Shown: positions 32,150-42,955, numbered from the stretch's first letter. The stretch: 64,000 bases of DNA from Ceriagrion tenellum (GCA_963169105.1 OY720639.1:90130593-90194592), one strand, 5' to 3'. The notes: generated by a model not told the origin, from the letters alone. Translations and numbers: made by a program.

Positions 32150-33566
32150 GAAAGGGTAGATCTTGCGAAACCCAATTGGCCCTCTTCGTTCATGACATCT
32201 TGCTCTCGGGTGAAAATAATGTCCAAGTTGACGCGATATTCCTCGATTTTAGGAAAGCTTTTGATAAGGTACCTCACGTTAAGTTGCTCTCAAAACTAGA
32301 AGCATATGGAATAGATAAAAACATTATTAGTTGGATTAATCAATTCTTACATGGGCGGGAACAAAGGGTTGTCATAGACGGTATCATGTCAAACACAGTT
32401 AGCGTTACATCGGGTGTTCCTCAGGGAAGTGTAATTGGTCCACTTTTATTTCTCTTGTACATTAATGATATTAGTAACGTCGTTAAAAGTAAGCTTAGAC
32501 TCTTCGCAGACGACGCGGTTGTGTATGGGGATATTAACAATTCCGAAGATAGCGACTCGTTAACAATCGACCTACTTGCTATTCATGCTTGGTGCGAAAA
32601 GTGGCAGATGGAACTAAACATAAAAAAGTGCGTAGCAGTCAGCTTTTGGAAAAAGAAAAATTGGCCATTTAGGGCATACAGAATTAAAAATACAGAAATT
32701 ATCCACGCCGAGTCTGTTAAGTACTTAGGAGTCACAATTAGTCACGACCTATCTTGGGGAAAACATATTAGGGAAATATGCGGTCAAGCATATAGGAAGC
32801 TAGGCTTTATCAAGAGAGTACTCGGAAAATGTGATGAGAAAGTGAAAGAACGTTGTTATTTTTCAATCGTTAGGCCTCATCTGGAATATGCTGTTAGTGT
32901 ATGGGATCCATACGAAACGGGCTTGATATCAGAGTTAGATCGCGTACAGCGAAGAGGAGCTAGGTTTGTGAAACGATGCTACGATAAGTTGGCTAGTGTG
33001 TCTGGACTGTTAGAAGAATTAGGATGGGAATCGCTATCACAGCGTAGATTAAATTATAGGCTTAACCTCCTAAATAAATTTCAGGAAAATCATTTTACTG
33101 ACGACGTAAAAAACATACTATTAACCCCTTCGTACTACGGCAGATTAGATCGCGCCAATAAAATTAGAGAGCTAGATTGTAGAACCGATAGGTATAAAAT
33201 GTCATTTTTTCCGCGTACCATTCGGGACCATAACAGCTGTGATCGTCGTCATGAATAGTTCGAGTATTGACAATAGGCAGGCAGTTAATCTTTCTCATTA
33301 TATTCTCCTCTTTCTTATTTATGCATGATATTTTGAATCTGTAGTAGTAGTCTTTGTATCCCTTGCATGTTAGAACGATTGGAGATACAATGTTTCTTGG
33401 GTATTAGATTTGTAATTGGGGCTTTGCATGTGTGGTACGCGGGTTTTTAATGTAATGTCGGTGTTCTACCATATCATTCATGCATGCCTGGTGCGAAAGC
33501 ACCCCCTGCCACACACCCTTTGGGTGGCTTGCAGGGTATGACGTAGATGTAGATGTAGATGTAGAT
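32150..33566 (+). mobile_element. LINE-A, 5' truncated in RT, GTAC duplication
   Basis: Starts at KGRSCETQ (32150) and is open to the RDHNSCDRRHE end (33258). It keeps FLDFRKAFD, SGVPQGS and FADDAVVY. The 3' UTR has lost the segment between two TTATTTATGCATGAT repeats. Hairpins and tail run to 33566. GTAC flanks it (32146-32149 and 33567-33570). Confidence 0.85.
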
Positions 33567-33730
33567 GTACGTATAATGGACACCCGAGCGGTTTAGTGGC
33601 ACCCGACACGAATTCAGCACCGGCCTGAGATCTAAGAACTCCGCTCCCTCGCTCCCACAGACTTCACGGAGTCTTTGGTTTATACCTTCCACTCGGCTCC
33701 AAACCATCGAACCCCGATCCGTCCTAGGTA
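33567..33730 (-). pseudogene. LINE-B ORF1 SGNH-domain piece
   Basis: The minus strand encodes PRTDRGSMVWSRVEG through LDLRPVLNSCR to NRSGVHYT, the C-terminal half of the SGNH domain. It is the 5'-most piece of the nested minus-strand LINE-B, cut at the left by the LINE-A insertion. Confidence 0.8.
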
Positions 33731-33903
33731 TCATGTAGATGTAGATGTAATCTACCGTTTCTGAAAATTTTGCCATTCACACTGTCTCGTGGGGTAGTGT
33801 GTAGAGGTAGATTCTAATCGTAGACCTAATAGATATGTAGAAAAACATTTCTGGCCCACTATTACGCAGAAGTTATATGATCAAGAACTCTCTTCATTTT
33901 CAG

Positions 33904-34150
33904 AAATCCAACACCGCCCTATGAATGCGCCAACAATGATGATTTCATTTGGAAGCCGCACACACCAGAAGACCGCGCTTACTTGGAGATCGGTGATAAC
34001 GGGTTTAAGATGAAGCTAAACTACAGGCAAGCGAGGGCCGCAATCTGGGAAAAAATATACCACAGTAACGAGTACAATTCTACTTGTCACGACGAGCCAC
34101 CAATATATCAATGTAAGAATCAAGAAAATTGTTTGGCAATGGATTATTAA
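33904..34150 (+). CDS. EST1 carboxylesterase, terminal exon
   Basis: The acceptor is TCATTTTCAG. With the two bases carried from the previous exon it reads GNPTPPYECANNDDFIWKPH, the family's G.PTP......W.P block, then EDRAYLEIGDNGFKMKLNYR and ARAAIWEKIY (family YL.I......M...R...FW..I). It ends ICQ-like CKNQENCLAMDY and TAA at 34148-34150. There is no hydrophobic tail or ER-retention signal, so the product is probably secreted or lysosomal/soluble. The preceding intron is 16.9 kb and holds the LINE nest. Confidence 0.87.
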
Positions 34151-34397
34151 TGATGTAATCCACATAATGTAATCCCCTATGTAATCCACAGAAATGAAAA
34201 TATAGCCATTTCACTGTTCCATAAGTGTTCCAATTCATTTCATATTGCCACAAAAAAGCCTCGAGAGACATTTACCTCACTTATTTTACCAGGTGACAAC
34301 AGAGGACCAAATACCACCATGTTAAAGGAGGAAACTATACCTCTTGAGGGACATGGTTTCTTATAATTGATCAATTTCAACTATTATTATATAATTT
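34151..34397. other. EST1 3' UTR / flank
   Basis: AT-rich sequence after the stop. I see no canonical AATAAA, so the polyadenylation site is unplaced. Confidence 0.4.
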
Positions 34398-34866
34398 TAT
34401 AAAATTTGTAAAGAAGCCGAAAAAACAGCATTTAGAAAAGCGTTTAGTGTCAAGCGTCAACTTAGGACTCGAAAAGCGTCAAAGCGTCAACTTAAGACTC
34501 GAAAGTCAACTCAGTATTTTAACCACTTAAAAAAACGACTGTCATATTATAATCGGTGGGGATTTCAATCTTCCGTCCATAGACTGGGCCACTTGGAGTT
34601 TTATCACTGGGGGGAAAGACAAAGACCTTTGTGAGTCACTCCTGTATACATTCACATCTCACTCACTACATCAATTAGTCACTGCTCCAACTAGAGGGAA
34701 AAATACAGTTGATCTATTAGCGACAAATATTCCACACATGGTTGTAAACATAGGTACGGATAAGGGAATAAGCAACCACAAGATAGTTAAAGTTAATTGT
34801 TCCGTGAGCATGTTCAAGAAACATAATCGACAAAGGAAAAGCTACTTGTTTAATAAGGCTGACTAC
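34398..34866 (+). mobile_element. LINE-B scrap joined to LINE-A endonuclease fragment
   Basis: 34398-34445 matches LINE-B ORF2 (KICKSAAKTA...KAFS). A patch with repeated AAAGCGTCAACTTA..GACTCG units follows, then the LINE-A endonuclease region from about 34487 (IIIGGDFNLPSIDW, SLHQLVTAP, with small lesions) to KADY at 34866. There a minus-strand LINE-A tail begins. The short direct repeats at the junction look like replication-slippage filler. Confidence 0.7.
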
Positions 34867-36777
34867 ATCTAAATCTACGTCATACCCTGCAAGCCACCCA
34901 AAGGGTGTGTGGCAGGGGGTGCTTTCGCACCAGGCATGCATTAATGATATGGTAGAACACCGACATTACATTAAAACCCGCGTACCACACATGTAAAGCG
35001 CCAATTAAAAATCTAATACCCAAGAAACGTTCTATCTTCAATCGTTCCAACATGCAAGGGATACAAAGACTACTACTACAGATTCAAAATATCATGCATA
35101 AATAAGAACATCAATATTTACATCATGCATAAATAAGAGAGTAGAGAATATAATGAGAAAGATTTACTGCCTGCCTATTGTCAATACTCGAACTATTCAT
35201 GACGACGATCACAGCTGTTATGGTCCCGAATGGTACGCGGAAAAAAATGACATTTTATACCTATCGGTTCTACCATCTAACTCTCTAATTTTATTGGCGC
35301 GATCTAATGTGCCGTAGTACGAAGGGGTTAATAGTATGTTTTTTACGTCGTCAGTAAAATGATTTTCCTGAAATTTATTTAGGAGGTTAAGCCTAAATTT
35401 AATCTACGCTGTGATAGCGATTCCCATCCTAATTCTTGTAACAGTCCAGACACACTAGCCAACTTATCGTAGCATCGTTTCACAAACCTAGCTCCTCTTC
35501 GCTGGACGCGATCTAACTCTGATATCAACCCCGTTTCGTATGGATCCCATACACTAACAGCATATTCCAGATGAGGCCTAACGATTGAAAAATAACAACG
35601 TTCTTTCACTTTCTCATCACATTTTCCGAGTACTCTCTTGATAAAGCCTAGCTTCCTATATGCTTGACCGCATATTTCCCTAATATGCTTACCCCAAGAT
35701 AGGTCGTGAGTAATTGTGACCCCTAAGTACTTAACAGACTCGGCGTGAATAATTTCTGTATTTTTAATTCTGTAAGCCCTATCTGGCCAATTTTTCTTTT
35801 TCCAAAAGCTGACTGCTACGCACTTTTTTATGTTTAGTTCCATCTGCCACTTCTCGCACCAAGCATGAATAGCAAGTAGGTCGATTGTTAACGAGTCGCT
35901 ATCTTCGGAATTGTTAATATCCCTATACACAACCTCGTCGTCTGCGAAGAGTCTAAGCCTACTTTTAACCACGTTGCTAATATCATTTATGTACAAGAGA
36001 AATAAAAGTGGACCAATTACACTTCCCTGAGGAACACCCGATGTAACGCTAACTGTGTTTGACATGATTCCGTCTATGACAACCCTTTGTTCCCGCCCAT
36101 GTAAGAATTGATTAATCCAACTAATAATGTTTTTATCTATTCCATATGCTTCTAGTTTTGAGAGTAACTGAACGTGAGGAACCTTATCGAAAGCTTTCTT
36201 AAAATCGAGGAATATCGCGTCAACTTGGACATTATTTTCACCGAAGAGCAAGATGTCATGAACGAAGAGGGCCAATCGGGTTACGCAAGATCTACCCTTT
36301 CGAAATCCGTGTTGGTTATTTATTAATAATTCCTCCCTATATAAATGACTCATAATGGAGGTTACGATTATGTGTTCAAATATCTTACAGGAAATGGATG
36401 TGAGAGAAATAGGCCTATAGTTACTAGGGTCTTCCCTGTCGCCGCTTTTGAATATAGGTGTGACATTTGCTACTCTCCAGTCCTTAGGCACTACGTGATC
36501 TGCTAAAGATTTGGTAAATATTAATTCTAAGTAAGGCGCTATGTCCGATGCCAATATTTTATATAGGCGAGCAGGTATTTGATCTGGACCGGGGGATTTG
36601 TTGGGGTTGATATTTTTTAGCTGCTGTTCTATGCCGCGACAATTCATAATAATTTCAGGCATACATGTTTGGGAACGAACTGGCTGCGGATCGAAAAGAG
36701 GTGGTGTATAAGTACTGAAAATGCTTTTGAAGAATGAGTTTAACGAATTGGCTTTTTGTAGACTGTTGGTTAGCTTT
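34864..36777 (-). mobile_element. LINE-A, 5' truncated before the RT domain
   Basis: TACATC/TAAATC tail, hairpins, 3' UTR, then ORF2. A frameshift near 35390 separates the last about 100 codons from an open frame (36662-35379) covering KSPGPDQIP, FLDFKKAFD, SGVPQGS and FADDEVVY (Ala to Glu after FADD). Its tail joins the plus-strand LINE-A fragment at KADY, the same junction seen inverted at 41493. Confidence 0.85.
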
Positions 36778-37587
36778 AGGGCTAACCTGCAAATATTTGC
36801 CCAAGATTATACTTTTGGATTCATGTAATGCCTCCTCAAAGGGTGGAGTTATAATTTTGTTTGCATTTATTTAGAAAAATTTCTCGTATTCCTCATAATG
36901 GAGATAATTCCTAACGTGGACTCTTCACTTCCGCGTGGCATATCCATTTACTCTTGAGGTTTTTGGACTCCGCATTACACCAAAAGGCTCGTTGATCTTT
37001 TCAACGTAGTTAAAGCGAGATAGAACCACAGTCATAATGGAGACCATATTCGAGTTACACGTTATAATTTAGGCAGCTGTAGGACGCATAAATTGTGTAT
37101 CGCAGATATATCTATTGGTTTGTGCAATTATATACTTTTATGTGACTGAAATTCTAAGAAATTAAATAAAAGTATCAATAAAACCTTTAATTCGACTCAT
37201 TTTTTCACGCAAAACATTTGGAACTCCTTCACAAAGGAGGTTTTTTGCGAATCTGAAAAAAATTACTTACGAGTTATTTTTAAAAACTGTTGACAATACT
37301 TTGAAACTACAACCGCTTAACTTTATGACAAGGACTAGGAGTCAGAAACTTCTCATTTTTTTAATAAGCTATCTCTGAAGTGCATACACGTGTCATTTTC
37401 CATGTAAACGGGAAGGTATTTTTCGTCAGAAATCTCGGAAAGATGAGCGTTAAGGGCAGGGTAATTTGGTAGCTTTGGAAGGATGACATATTTTTCTTTA
37501 AAATGGGGCCAAATTTATTTATTTCCAGGCGAAATAATATTTCTCGATTAATTCTGCCTTAACTTTGTGAAAATCCATTCTAAAGAA
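36778..37587. other. Intergenic, unassigned
   Basis: About 800 bp of AT-rich DNA between EST1 and EST2 with no recognised element or open frame of note. Confidence 0.45.
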
Positions 37588-38147
37588 TTCAAATGCGATA
37601 TGGTACTTTTTTCACAGTTTTTTATTTCAGGTCGACCGATTTCGTCACATAATCGACATCATCAGGTACATACGTTTAGAACGCTACAGAATTTATACAA
37701 AAATTTGGAAGGGGAGGAGGGGAAGGGGCAGGAAAATGGTGAGGGGGAAGTGGGGGTAAAGTAGGTATGTGAGAGGACGCGGGAACAAGCATTATTTTGG
37801 GTGGGGCGGGGGGGAAACGGTTGGACGATGAGTGCGGCGTCCACGGCCGGGGTTGGGGCGTCATCCTCAAAAGGTATTATGACTCAGGGGAATATCCAAG
37901 AGTTCCCCCCCCCACCGACCCCCCCACCCAAAATAATGCTTGTTCCCGCGTCCTCTCACATACCTTCTTTCCCCCCCCCTTCCCCCTCACCATTTTCCTG
38001 CCTCTTCCCCCCTCCCCCTTCCAAATTTTTGTATAAATTCTGCAGCATTCTAAACTGATGTACCTGATGATGTCGCCTATGTGACGAAAACGGTCGACAT
38101 AAAATAAAAAAACTGTGAAAAAAGTACCATATCGCATTTGAATTCTT
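37588..38147. mobile_element. Foldback element: 220 bp inverted arms, purine-rich
   Basis: The left arm (37588 to about 37803) starts TTCAAATGCGATATGGTAC, and the right arm (about 37922-38147) is its reverse complement ending GTACCATATCGCATTTGAA. The inner arms are long G/A runs on the left and C/T runs on the right (37709-37820 and 37905-38020). The loop of about 100 bp is GC-rich. Open frames here are low-complexity artefacts. It looks like a foldback or MITE-type element. A CCGATTTCGTCACATAAT / ATGTGACGAAAACGG pair within the arms shows some divergence between them. Confidence 0.75.
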
Positions 38148-38306
38148 TTGAAATAATATTTCGCTCAAACTACCTTTAATATACTCATATTGCGCTATTC
38201 GTAAATCGAAGTGTGATGATTATATTAGTACATATGTATTGTCAGGGCAACTTCATTGGCATACGCCTTTAAATTTGGTAATGAGATCAAATACGGTTAA
38301 AGATTT

Positions 38307-38376
38307 CTCGGGTTTTCCACCGGGTGAGCAGGTCCATGGGGCCCCATGGACCTGCTCACCCGGGGGAAAACCCGAG
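38307..38376. repeat. Near-perfect 70 bp palindrome
   Basis: CTCGGGTTTTCCACCGGG... and its reverse complement ...CCCGGGGGAAAACCCGAG meet at GGGGCCCC (centre about 38341). The arms are about 33 bp with one small mismatch patch (CACC versus GGGG). It is not a transcription terminator in this eukaryotic setting. The opening TCTCGGGTTTTCCACC recurs in modified form at 51226. Confidence 0.8.
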
Positions 38377-38433
38377 ACACCTGTATCCATCAGATACCCT
38401 GGGTAAACCTGAGATACTTCAGATCAAATACGA

Positions 38434-39219
38434 CTACATCTACATCTACGTCATACCCTGCAAGCCACCCAAAGGGTGTGTGGCAGGGGGTGCTTTCGCA
38501 CCAGGCATGCATGAATGATATGGTAGAACACCGACATTACATTAAAACCCGCGTACCACACATGCAAAGCGCCAATTACAAATCTAATACCCAAGTAACG
38601 TTCTATCTCCAATCGTTCTAACATGCAAGGGATACAAAGACTACTACTACAGATTCAAAATATCATGCATAAATAAGAACATCATTATTTACATCATGCA
38701 TAAATAAGAAAGAGGAGAATATAATGAGAAAGATTAACTGCCTGCCTATTGTCAATACTCGAACTATTCATGACGACGATCACAGCTGTTATGGTCCCGA
38801 ATGGTACGCGGAAAAAATGACATTTTATACCTATCGGTTCTACAATCTAGCTCTCTAATTTTATTGGCCCGATCTAATCTGCCGTAGTACGAAGGGGTTA
38901 ATAGTATGTTTTTTACGTCGTCAGTAAAATGATTTTCCTGAAATTTATTTAGGAGGTTAAGCCTATAATTTAATCTACGCTGTGATAGCGATTCCCATCC
39001 TAATTCTTCTAACAGTCCAGACACACTAGCCAACTTATCGTAGCATCGTTTCACAAACCTAGCTCCTCTTCGCTGGACGCGATCTAACTCTGATATCAAC
39101 CCCGTTTCGTATGGATCCCATACACTAACAGCATATTCCAGATGAGGCCTAACGATTGAAAAATAACAACGTTCTTTCACTTTCCCATCACATTTTCCGA
39201 GTACTCTCTTGATAATGCC
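38434..39219 (-). mobile_element. LINE-A 3' fragment
   Basis: Tail, hairpins, 3' UTR and the last about 150 ORF2 codons (open from 39180 to 38764), very close to the full-length copy. It is 5' truncated at IKRVLGK. Confidence 0.87.
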
Positions 39220-39388
39220 ATAAACTACTATCGCATGGGGAAATTTTAAATTTGTAACCGCACTGCTCTAACATTTATTTCCTACACTAATTGCTCATAA
39301 TCTTTTGTACCGCAGTATGTCGGATTTCGCGAAATTTCCTGGGAGGTAATCCAAAAATATAACGGGTTGGAAATGAAATGTTGAAATA
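39220..39388. other. Intergenic, unassigned
   Basis: Short AT-rich stretch, no recognised feature. Confidence 0.4.
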
Positions 39389-39584
39389 CGAGGCATGTTT
39401 TTTTAAGTAAATACCGTTTTGTAATCCGGCCACTGCTGTGCTGTCGTCGGCATTTGGCACATGAGCGCTCGGTACCTACATCTATTAGGAAGCCACAGAC
39501 GCCAGTACGGAAACATTCGATCGTGTTTACATTTGTTTGTATGTGAAATGCCTCCGCCGATTTAGAATCCCGCCGACTTTGAAA
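39389..39584 (+). pseudogene. mariner transposon 5' end (TIR, leader, 13 codons)
   Basis: After a TA dinucleotide (39387-39388) comes CGAGGCATGTTTTTTTAAG..TACCG, a typical mariner-type terminal sequence. An ATG at 39548 begins MPPPI, stop, NPADFE, resembling the N-terminus of mariner transposases but with an in-frame stop. It is cut at 39585 by a LINE-A tail, and I did not find its continuation. Dead relic. Confidence 0.6.
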
Positions 39585-41007
39585 TACATCTACATCTACG
39601 TCATACCCTGCAAGCCACCCAAAGTGTGTGTGGCAGGGGGTGCTTCATCTACATCTACATCTACGTAATACCCTGCGAGCCACCACGAGGGTGTGTGGCA
39701 GGGGGTGAAGAATACCAAACATGCACTATTGCCATGTAAGTAGGATATATAATGTAGACATGCTGGAAAATAGGGTCATAGTTTATTAGTTACTACAGTA
39801 GATTATTAGTAATTGCAAGTAATTGCAGTAGTTATTACAATAGAATATTAGTTACTACGGTATAGTACAGGTTAAAATGTACATAATAAGGAAGGATTAT
39901 TGGTAGTTATTACATGCATCATGCACTACAGACTATTCTAACTATGTTTCACCTACCTATACCTTTTGCTACGTTGCCTATTGTTCTCTCTTATGGTACG
40001 CGGGAAAAATGACATTTTAAATCTATCGGTACGGCAATCTATCTCTCTAATTTTGTTAATATGGTCATGTCATCAATCGCATCTAAATCCTTAGCTAAAC
40101 ACTGTCTGTCCTCTTCATTTCTAATTTCTTTATACACTACTGCATCATCGGCAAAAAGACGGAGCTTGCTATTTTTTACTACACTATTCAAGTCGTTTAC
40201 GTACAGAAGAAATAAAATTGGGCCTATCACGCTTCCCTGGGGAACAGCCGATGTAACTTTTACTTCGCCTGAGCTGACACCATCTAATACCACCCTTTGA
40301 ACGCGTTCATGTAAGTAATAGCTTCCACACCAGGCATGCACGAATGATACGGTAGAACACCGAAATTACATTGAAACCCGCGTATCACATATGCAACGCA
40401 CCAATTAACAATCTAATACCCAAAAAACATTCTATCGTCTAAAGTTCCAACATGCAAGGGATACAAAGATTACTACTACAGATTCTAAATATCATGCATA
40501 AATAAGAACATCAATATTTACATCATGCATAAATAAGAACGTAGAGAATATTAAGAGAAAGTTTTACTGTCTGCCTATTGTCACAATTCGAACTATTCAT
40601 GACGACCATCACAGCTGTTATGGTCCCGAATGGTACGCGGAAACTATGACATTTTATACCTCTCGGTTCTACAACCTATTTTATTGGCGCGATCTAATCT
40701 ACCGTAGATGGATGACACTCATGGATGTTTGTGGTACAGTTGGTTCTGTCAGTGTTGGTTCAACAATCTATCTCTCTGATTTTATTGGCACGATCTAATC
40801 TGCCGTTGTACGAGGGGGTTAATTGTATGTTTTTTACGCCGTCAGAGAAATGTTTTTCCTGAAATTTAGCTAAGAGGTTAAGCCTAAAATTTAATCTACG
40901 CTGTGATAGCGATTCCCATCCCAATTCTCATCACAATCCCGACACGCCAGTAAACTTATCATAGCTTCGTTTTACAAACCTAGCTCCACTTCGCTGTACG
41001 CGATCAT
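39585..41007 (-). mobile_element. LINE-A 3' region split by LINE-B, with a local duplication
   Basis: Tail and second hairpin at 39585-39645, the rest of the 3' UTR from 40321, then ORF2 C-terminal codons to 41007 in broken frames. About 40 bp around TTTTATTGGCGCGATCTAATC occur twice (near 40680 and 40778) with an unrelated 45 bp patch between. The inserted LINE-B has GCTT on both sides (39642-39645 and 40321-40324). Confidence 0.75.
39646..40320 (-). mobile_element. LINE-B fragment with internal deletion, GCTT duplication
   Basis: Tail, hairpins, 3' UTR and the last ORF2 codons up to DHI (40069), then a jump to AIDDW and the RT core (FADDAVVYKE, SAVPQGS) to HERVQR near 40315. About 0.5 kb is missing at 40070. 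Motif B reads SAVPQGS. Confidence 0.8.
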
Positions 41008-41033
41008 ACAAGTGCCAATAAAACTTTTAACCC

Positions 41034-41492
41034 AGTCGTACTACGGCAGATTCGATCGCGCCAATAAAATTAGAGAGCTAGATTGTAGAACCGATAGGTA
41101 TAAAATGTCATTTTTTCCGCGTACCATTCGGGACCATAACAGTTGTGATCGTCGTCATGAATAGTTCGAGTATTGACAATAGGCAGGCAGTAAATCTTTC
41201 TCATTATATTCTCTACTCTCTTATTTATGCATGATGTAAATATTGATGTTCTTATTTATGCATGATATTTTGAATCTGTAGTAGTAGTCTTTGTATCCCT
41301 TGCATGTTGGAACGATTGAAGATAGAACGTTTCTTGGGTATTAGATTTTTAATTGGCGCTTTACATGTGTGGTACGCCAGTTTTAATGTAATGTCGGTGT
41401 TCTACCATATCATTCATGCATGCCTGGTGCGAAAGCACCCCCTGCCACACACCCTTTGGGTGGCTTGCAGGGTATGACGTAGATGTAGATGT
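41034..41492 (+). mobile_element. LINE-A 3' end, one arm of an inverted duplication
   Basis: The last about 40 ORF2 codons, 3' UTR, hairpins and tail. It shares private variants (CTCTACTCTCTTATT, GAAGATAGAACG, CTTTACATG) with the minus-strand copy at 34866-35250. Confidence 0.8.
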
Positions 41493-41751
41493 AGTCAGCC
41501 TTATTAAACAAGTAGCTTTTTCTTTGTCGATTATTTTTCTTGAACATGCTCACGGAACAATTAACTTTAACTATCTTGTGGTCGCTTATTCCCTTATCCG
41601 TACCTATGTTTACAATATGTCATTTTTTCCGCGTACCATTCGGGACCATAATAGCTGTGATCGTCGTCATGAATCGTTTGAATTGTGACAATAGGCAGAC
41701 AGTAAATCTTGGGCGGCTTGCAGGGTATGACGTAACAGTAGATGTAGATGT
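41493..41751. mobile_element. LINE-A endonuclease scrap (-) and deleted LINE-A 3' end (+)
   Basis: 41493-41615 is minus-strand LINE-A ORF2 from KADY back to NIGTD, carrying the same private changes as 34740-34866. 41616-41751 is a plus-strand LINE-A C-terminus (MSFFPRTIRDHNSCDRRHE region) joined by deletion directly to the last stem and tail. Confidence 0.75.
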
Positions 41752-42325
41752 ACAAGTAAATAGACCAGAGAGACGCCACTACTTATTTTGCGCAATCTTG
41801 AAATTCCCAAAGCACTAAGGAAGAAAATAAGAGGAAAATAAGAGTTCCAAGCAATACATATTAACTCTCCCCATTCCAAAACCACGTCATCGGATGGCAT
41901 TGGCAGCTCTCGTAATTTCATTGAAATGCCGTGCGTTGCGCTCCGTTGAGAGGTTGCGTGTTCCAAGTTTCCTCAACTCTGCCAATCCCTTTTCTATGCG
42001 CTCACAGCAATTCTCGGTAACTCGGGCGGAAGTATATTACTCCCTCCTTTTGATACGACGAAATATACGCACGAGCTTAACCGCTACGACAACCAACCTC
42101 AAAACAAATTTGCGTAATGTAATGTTGTGGAGAGACCAGATTGTCTCGCATAAAAAGGGAAAATAATGTAATACCATCGCGGTGCTTCCTCCTGAGACGG
42201 TCACCTTGCAGGAGGTCGCCCCCCGTTGAGGGGAGAGGAACGGGTGAGGAAGTTGCGGTTTTTACGGAATGGGTAGTCTGATTGGTCGACATAGGATGGC
42301 AGTCTCCCCACGCGATATCCCAAGC
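41752..42325. other. EST2 upstream region
   Basis: Unique-looking, GC-richer DNA without mobile elements before the EST2 promoter. No alternative exon can be supported. Confidence 0.45.
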
Positions 42326-42401
42326 ATATATATGCGGTGAACTCGCAGAGGATTCCGGACGCATCGCTGGGTCGGCAGTCTCTGAGGACTAGTCGATCAG
42401 A
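42326..42401 (+). promoter_or_regulatory. Candidate EST2 core promoter and 5' UTR
   Basis: TATATATA at 42326-42333 lies 76 bp before the EST2 ATG. An initiator-like GGCAGTC at 42373-42379 is about 45 bp downstream, somewhat far for a TATA/initiator pair, so the start site may instead lie near 42356. The spacing would give a short 5' UTR. This is an inference from position only. Confidence 0.4.
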
Positions 42402-42614
42402 ATGGTTCGCTTGCTCTCCCCCTCATTTCTGCTCGTCGCCAGCCTCCTGTCGTGCCTCGGCGCGGTTCGAGGGACGCCAGACAGTGATCCGGTGGTGCGA
42501 ACACCACATGGCGCCGTCAGGGGCACCACCATGACCTCCAGGTCGGGCAGTACGATTTACGCGTTCCGTGGGATGCGATATGCCAAGCCGCCAGTAGGAA
42601 ACCTTAGATTCAAG
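42402..42614 (+). CDS. EST2 carboxylesterase, exon 1 (signal peptide)
   Basis: The ATG at 42402 opens MVRLLSPSFLLVASLLSCLG, a clear signal peptide with cleavage likely near AVRG-TP, so the enzyme enters the secretory pathway. The mature start PVVRTPHGAVRGT and then YAFRGMRYAKPPVGNLRFK is the family's V.T..G...G....S..G..Y.F.GIPYA.PP.G..RF. pattern. The donor is GTACGC at 42615, phase 0. Carboxylesterases hydrolyse ester bonds of lipids, hormones, pheromones or xenobiotics; the substrate cannot be told from this sequence. Seven exons total 1248 bases with no stop, and the last ones lie beyond the window. Confidence 0.88.
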
Positions 42615-42654
42615 GTACGCATACTACATCTATATCTACATATATACAGTGTCA

Positions 42655-42878
42655 TTGTTTCCGCGTACCATTCGGAACCATAACAGCTGTGATCGTCGTC
42701 ATGAACAGTACAAATAGTGACATTAGCTAGACTGTAGATATTTCTCTTTATATTCTCTACGTTCTTATTTCTTCATGATGTAAATATAGATGTTCTTATT
42801 TATGCATATTACTTTGCACATGTAGTAGTAGTCCTGTACCCCATGCATGTTGGAACGATTGACAATAGAATGCTTTCA
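42655..42878 (+). mobile_element. Old LINE-A 3' UTR fragment
   Basis: ORF2 end (TTTCCGCGTACCATTCGG) and diverged 3' UTR without hairpins or tail, only 40 bp after the EST2 exon 1 donor. Confidence 0.7.
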
Positions 42879-42955
42879 ACATTTCTCGGGTTGCATCCGC
42901 GTCAGTTATCATTCAACACAACAGTTTCGCCAGCTATCCTGCTGGCGTCCTCACT

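Larger units (their letters stand above)
19811..33730 (-). mobile_element. Nested LINE-B (5' truncated in ORF1), split into four pieces
   Basis: The minus-strand element is recovered as 33730-33567 (ORF1), 32149-31684 (ORF1 end, ORF2 start), 25937-23529 (endonuclease, RT) and 20453-19811 (ORF2 C-terminus, 3' UTR, tail). It is broken by insertions at 20454-23528 (LINE-A), 25938-31683 (LINE-B) and 32150-33566 (LINE-A). The pieces abut in the order expected of one element, and each interruption has a short duplication. Its motif B reads SSVPQGS (Gly to Ser). Confidence 0.8.
19605..33748 (+). mobile_element. LINE-B 3' end hosting a 13.9 kb nest of LINEs
   Basis: The outermost host is a short plus-strand LINE-B 3' UTR and hairpin (19605-19810) whose GATGTA tail reappears at 33735-33748. 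Between them lies a minus-strand LINE-B that itself holds further elements. GGTATCAT occurs at both borders (19803-19810 and 33727-33734) as the target duplication, possibly blurred by microhomology. Confidence 0.75.

Noticed and set aside
37662..38168. Pro/Ser- or Gly-rich open frames on both strands
   Set aside because: They are low-complexity translations of the purine/pyrimidine arms of the foldback element.
42077..42364. A 95-codon minus-strand frame over the EST2 promoter region
   Set aside because: No known domain; antisense to the GC-rich promoter and 5' UTR.
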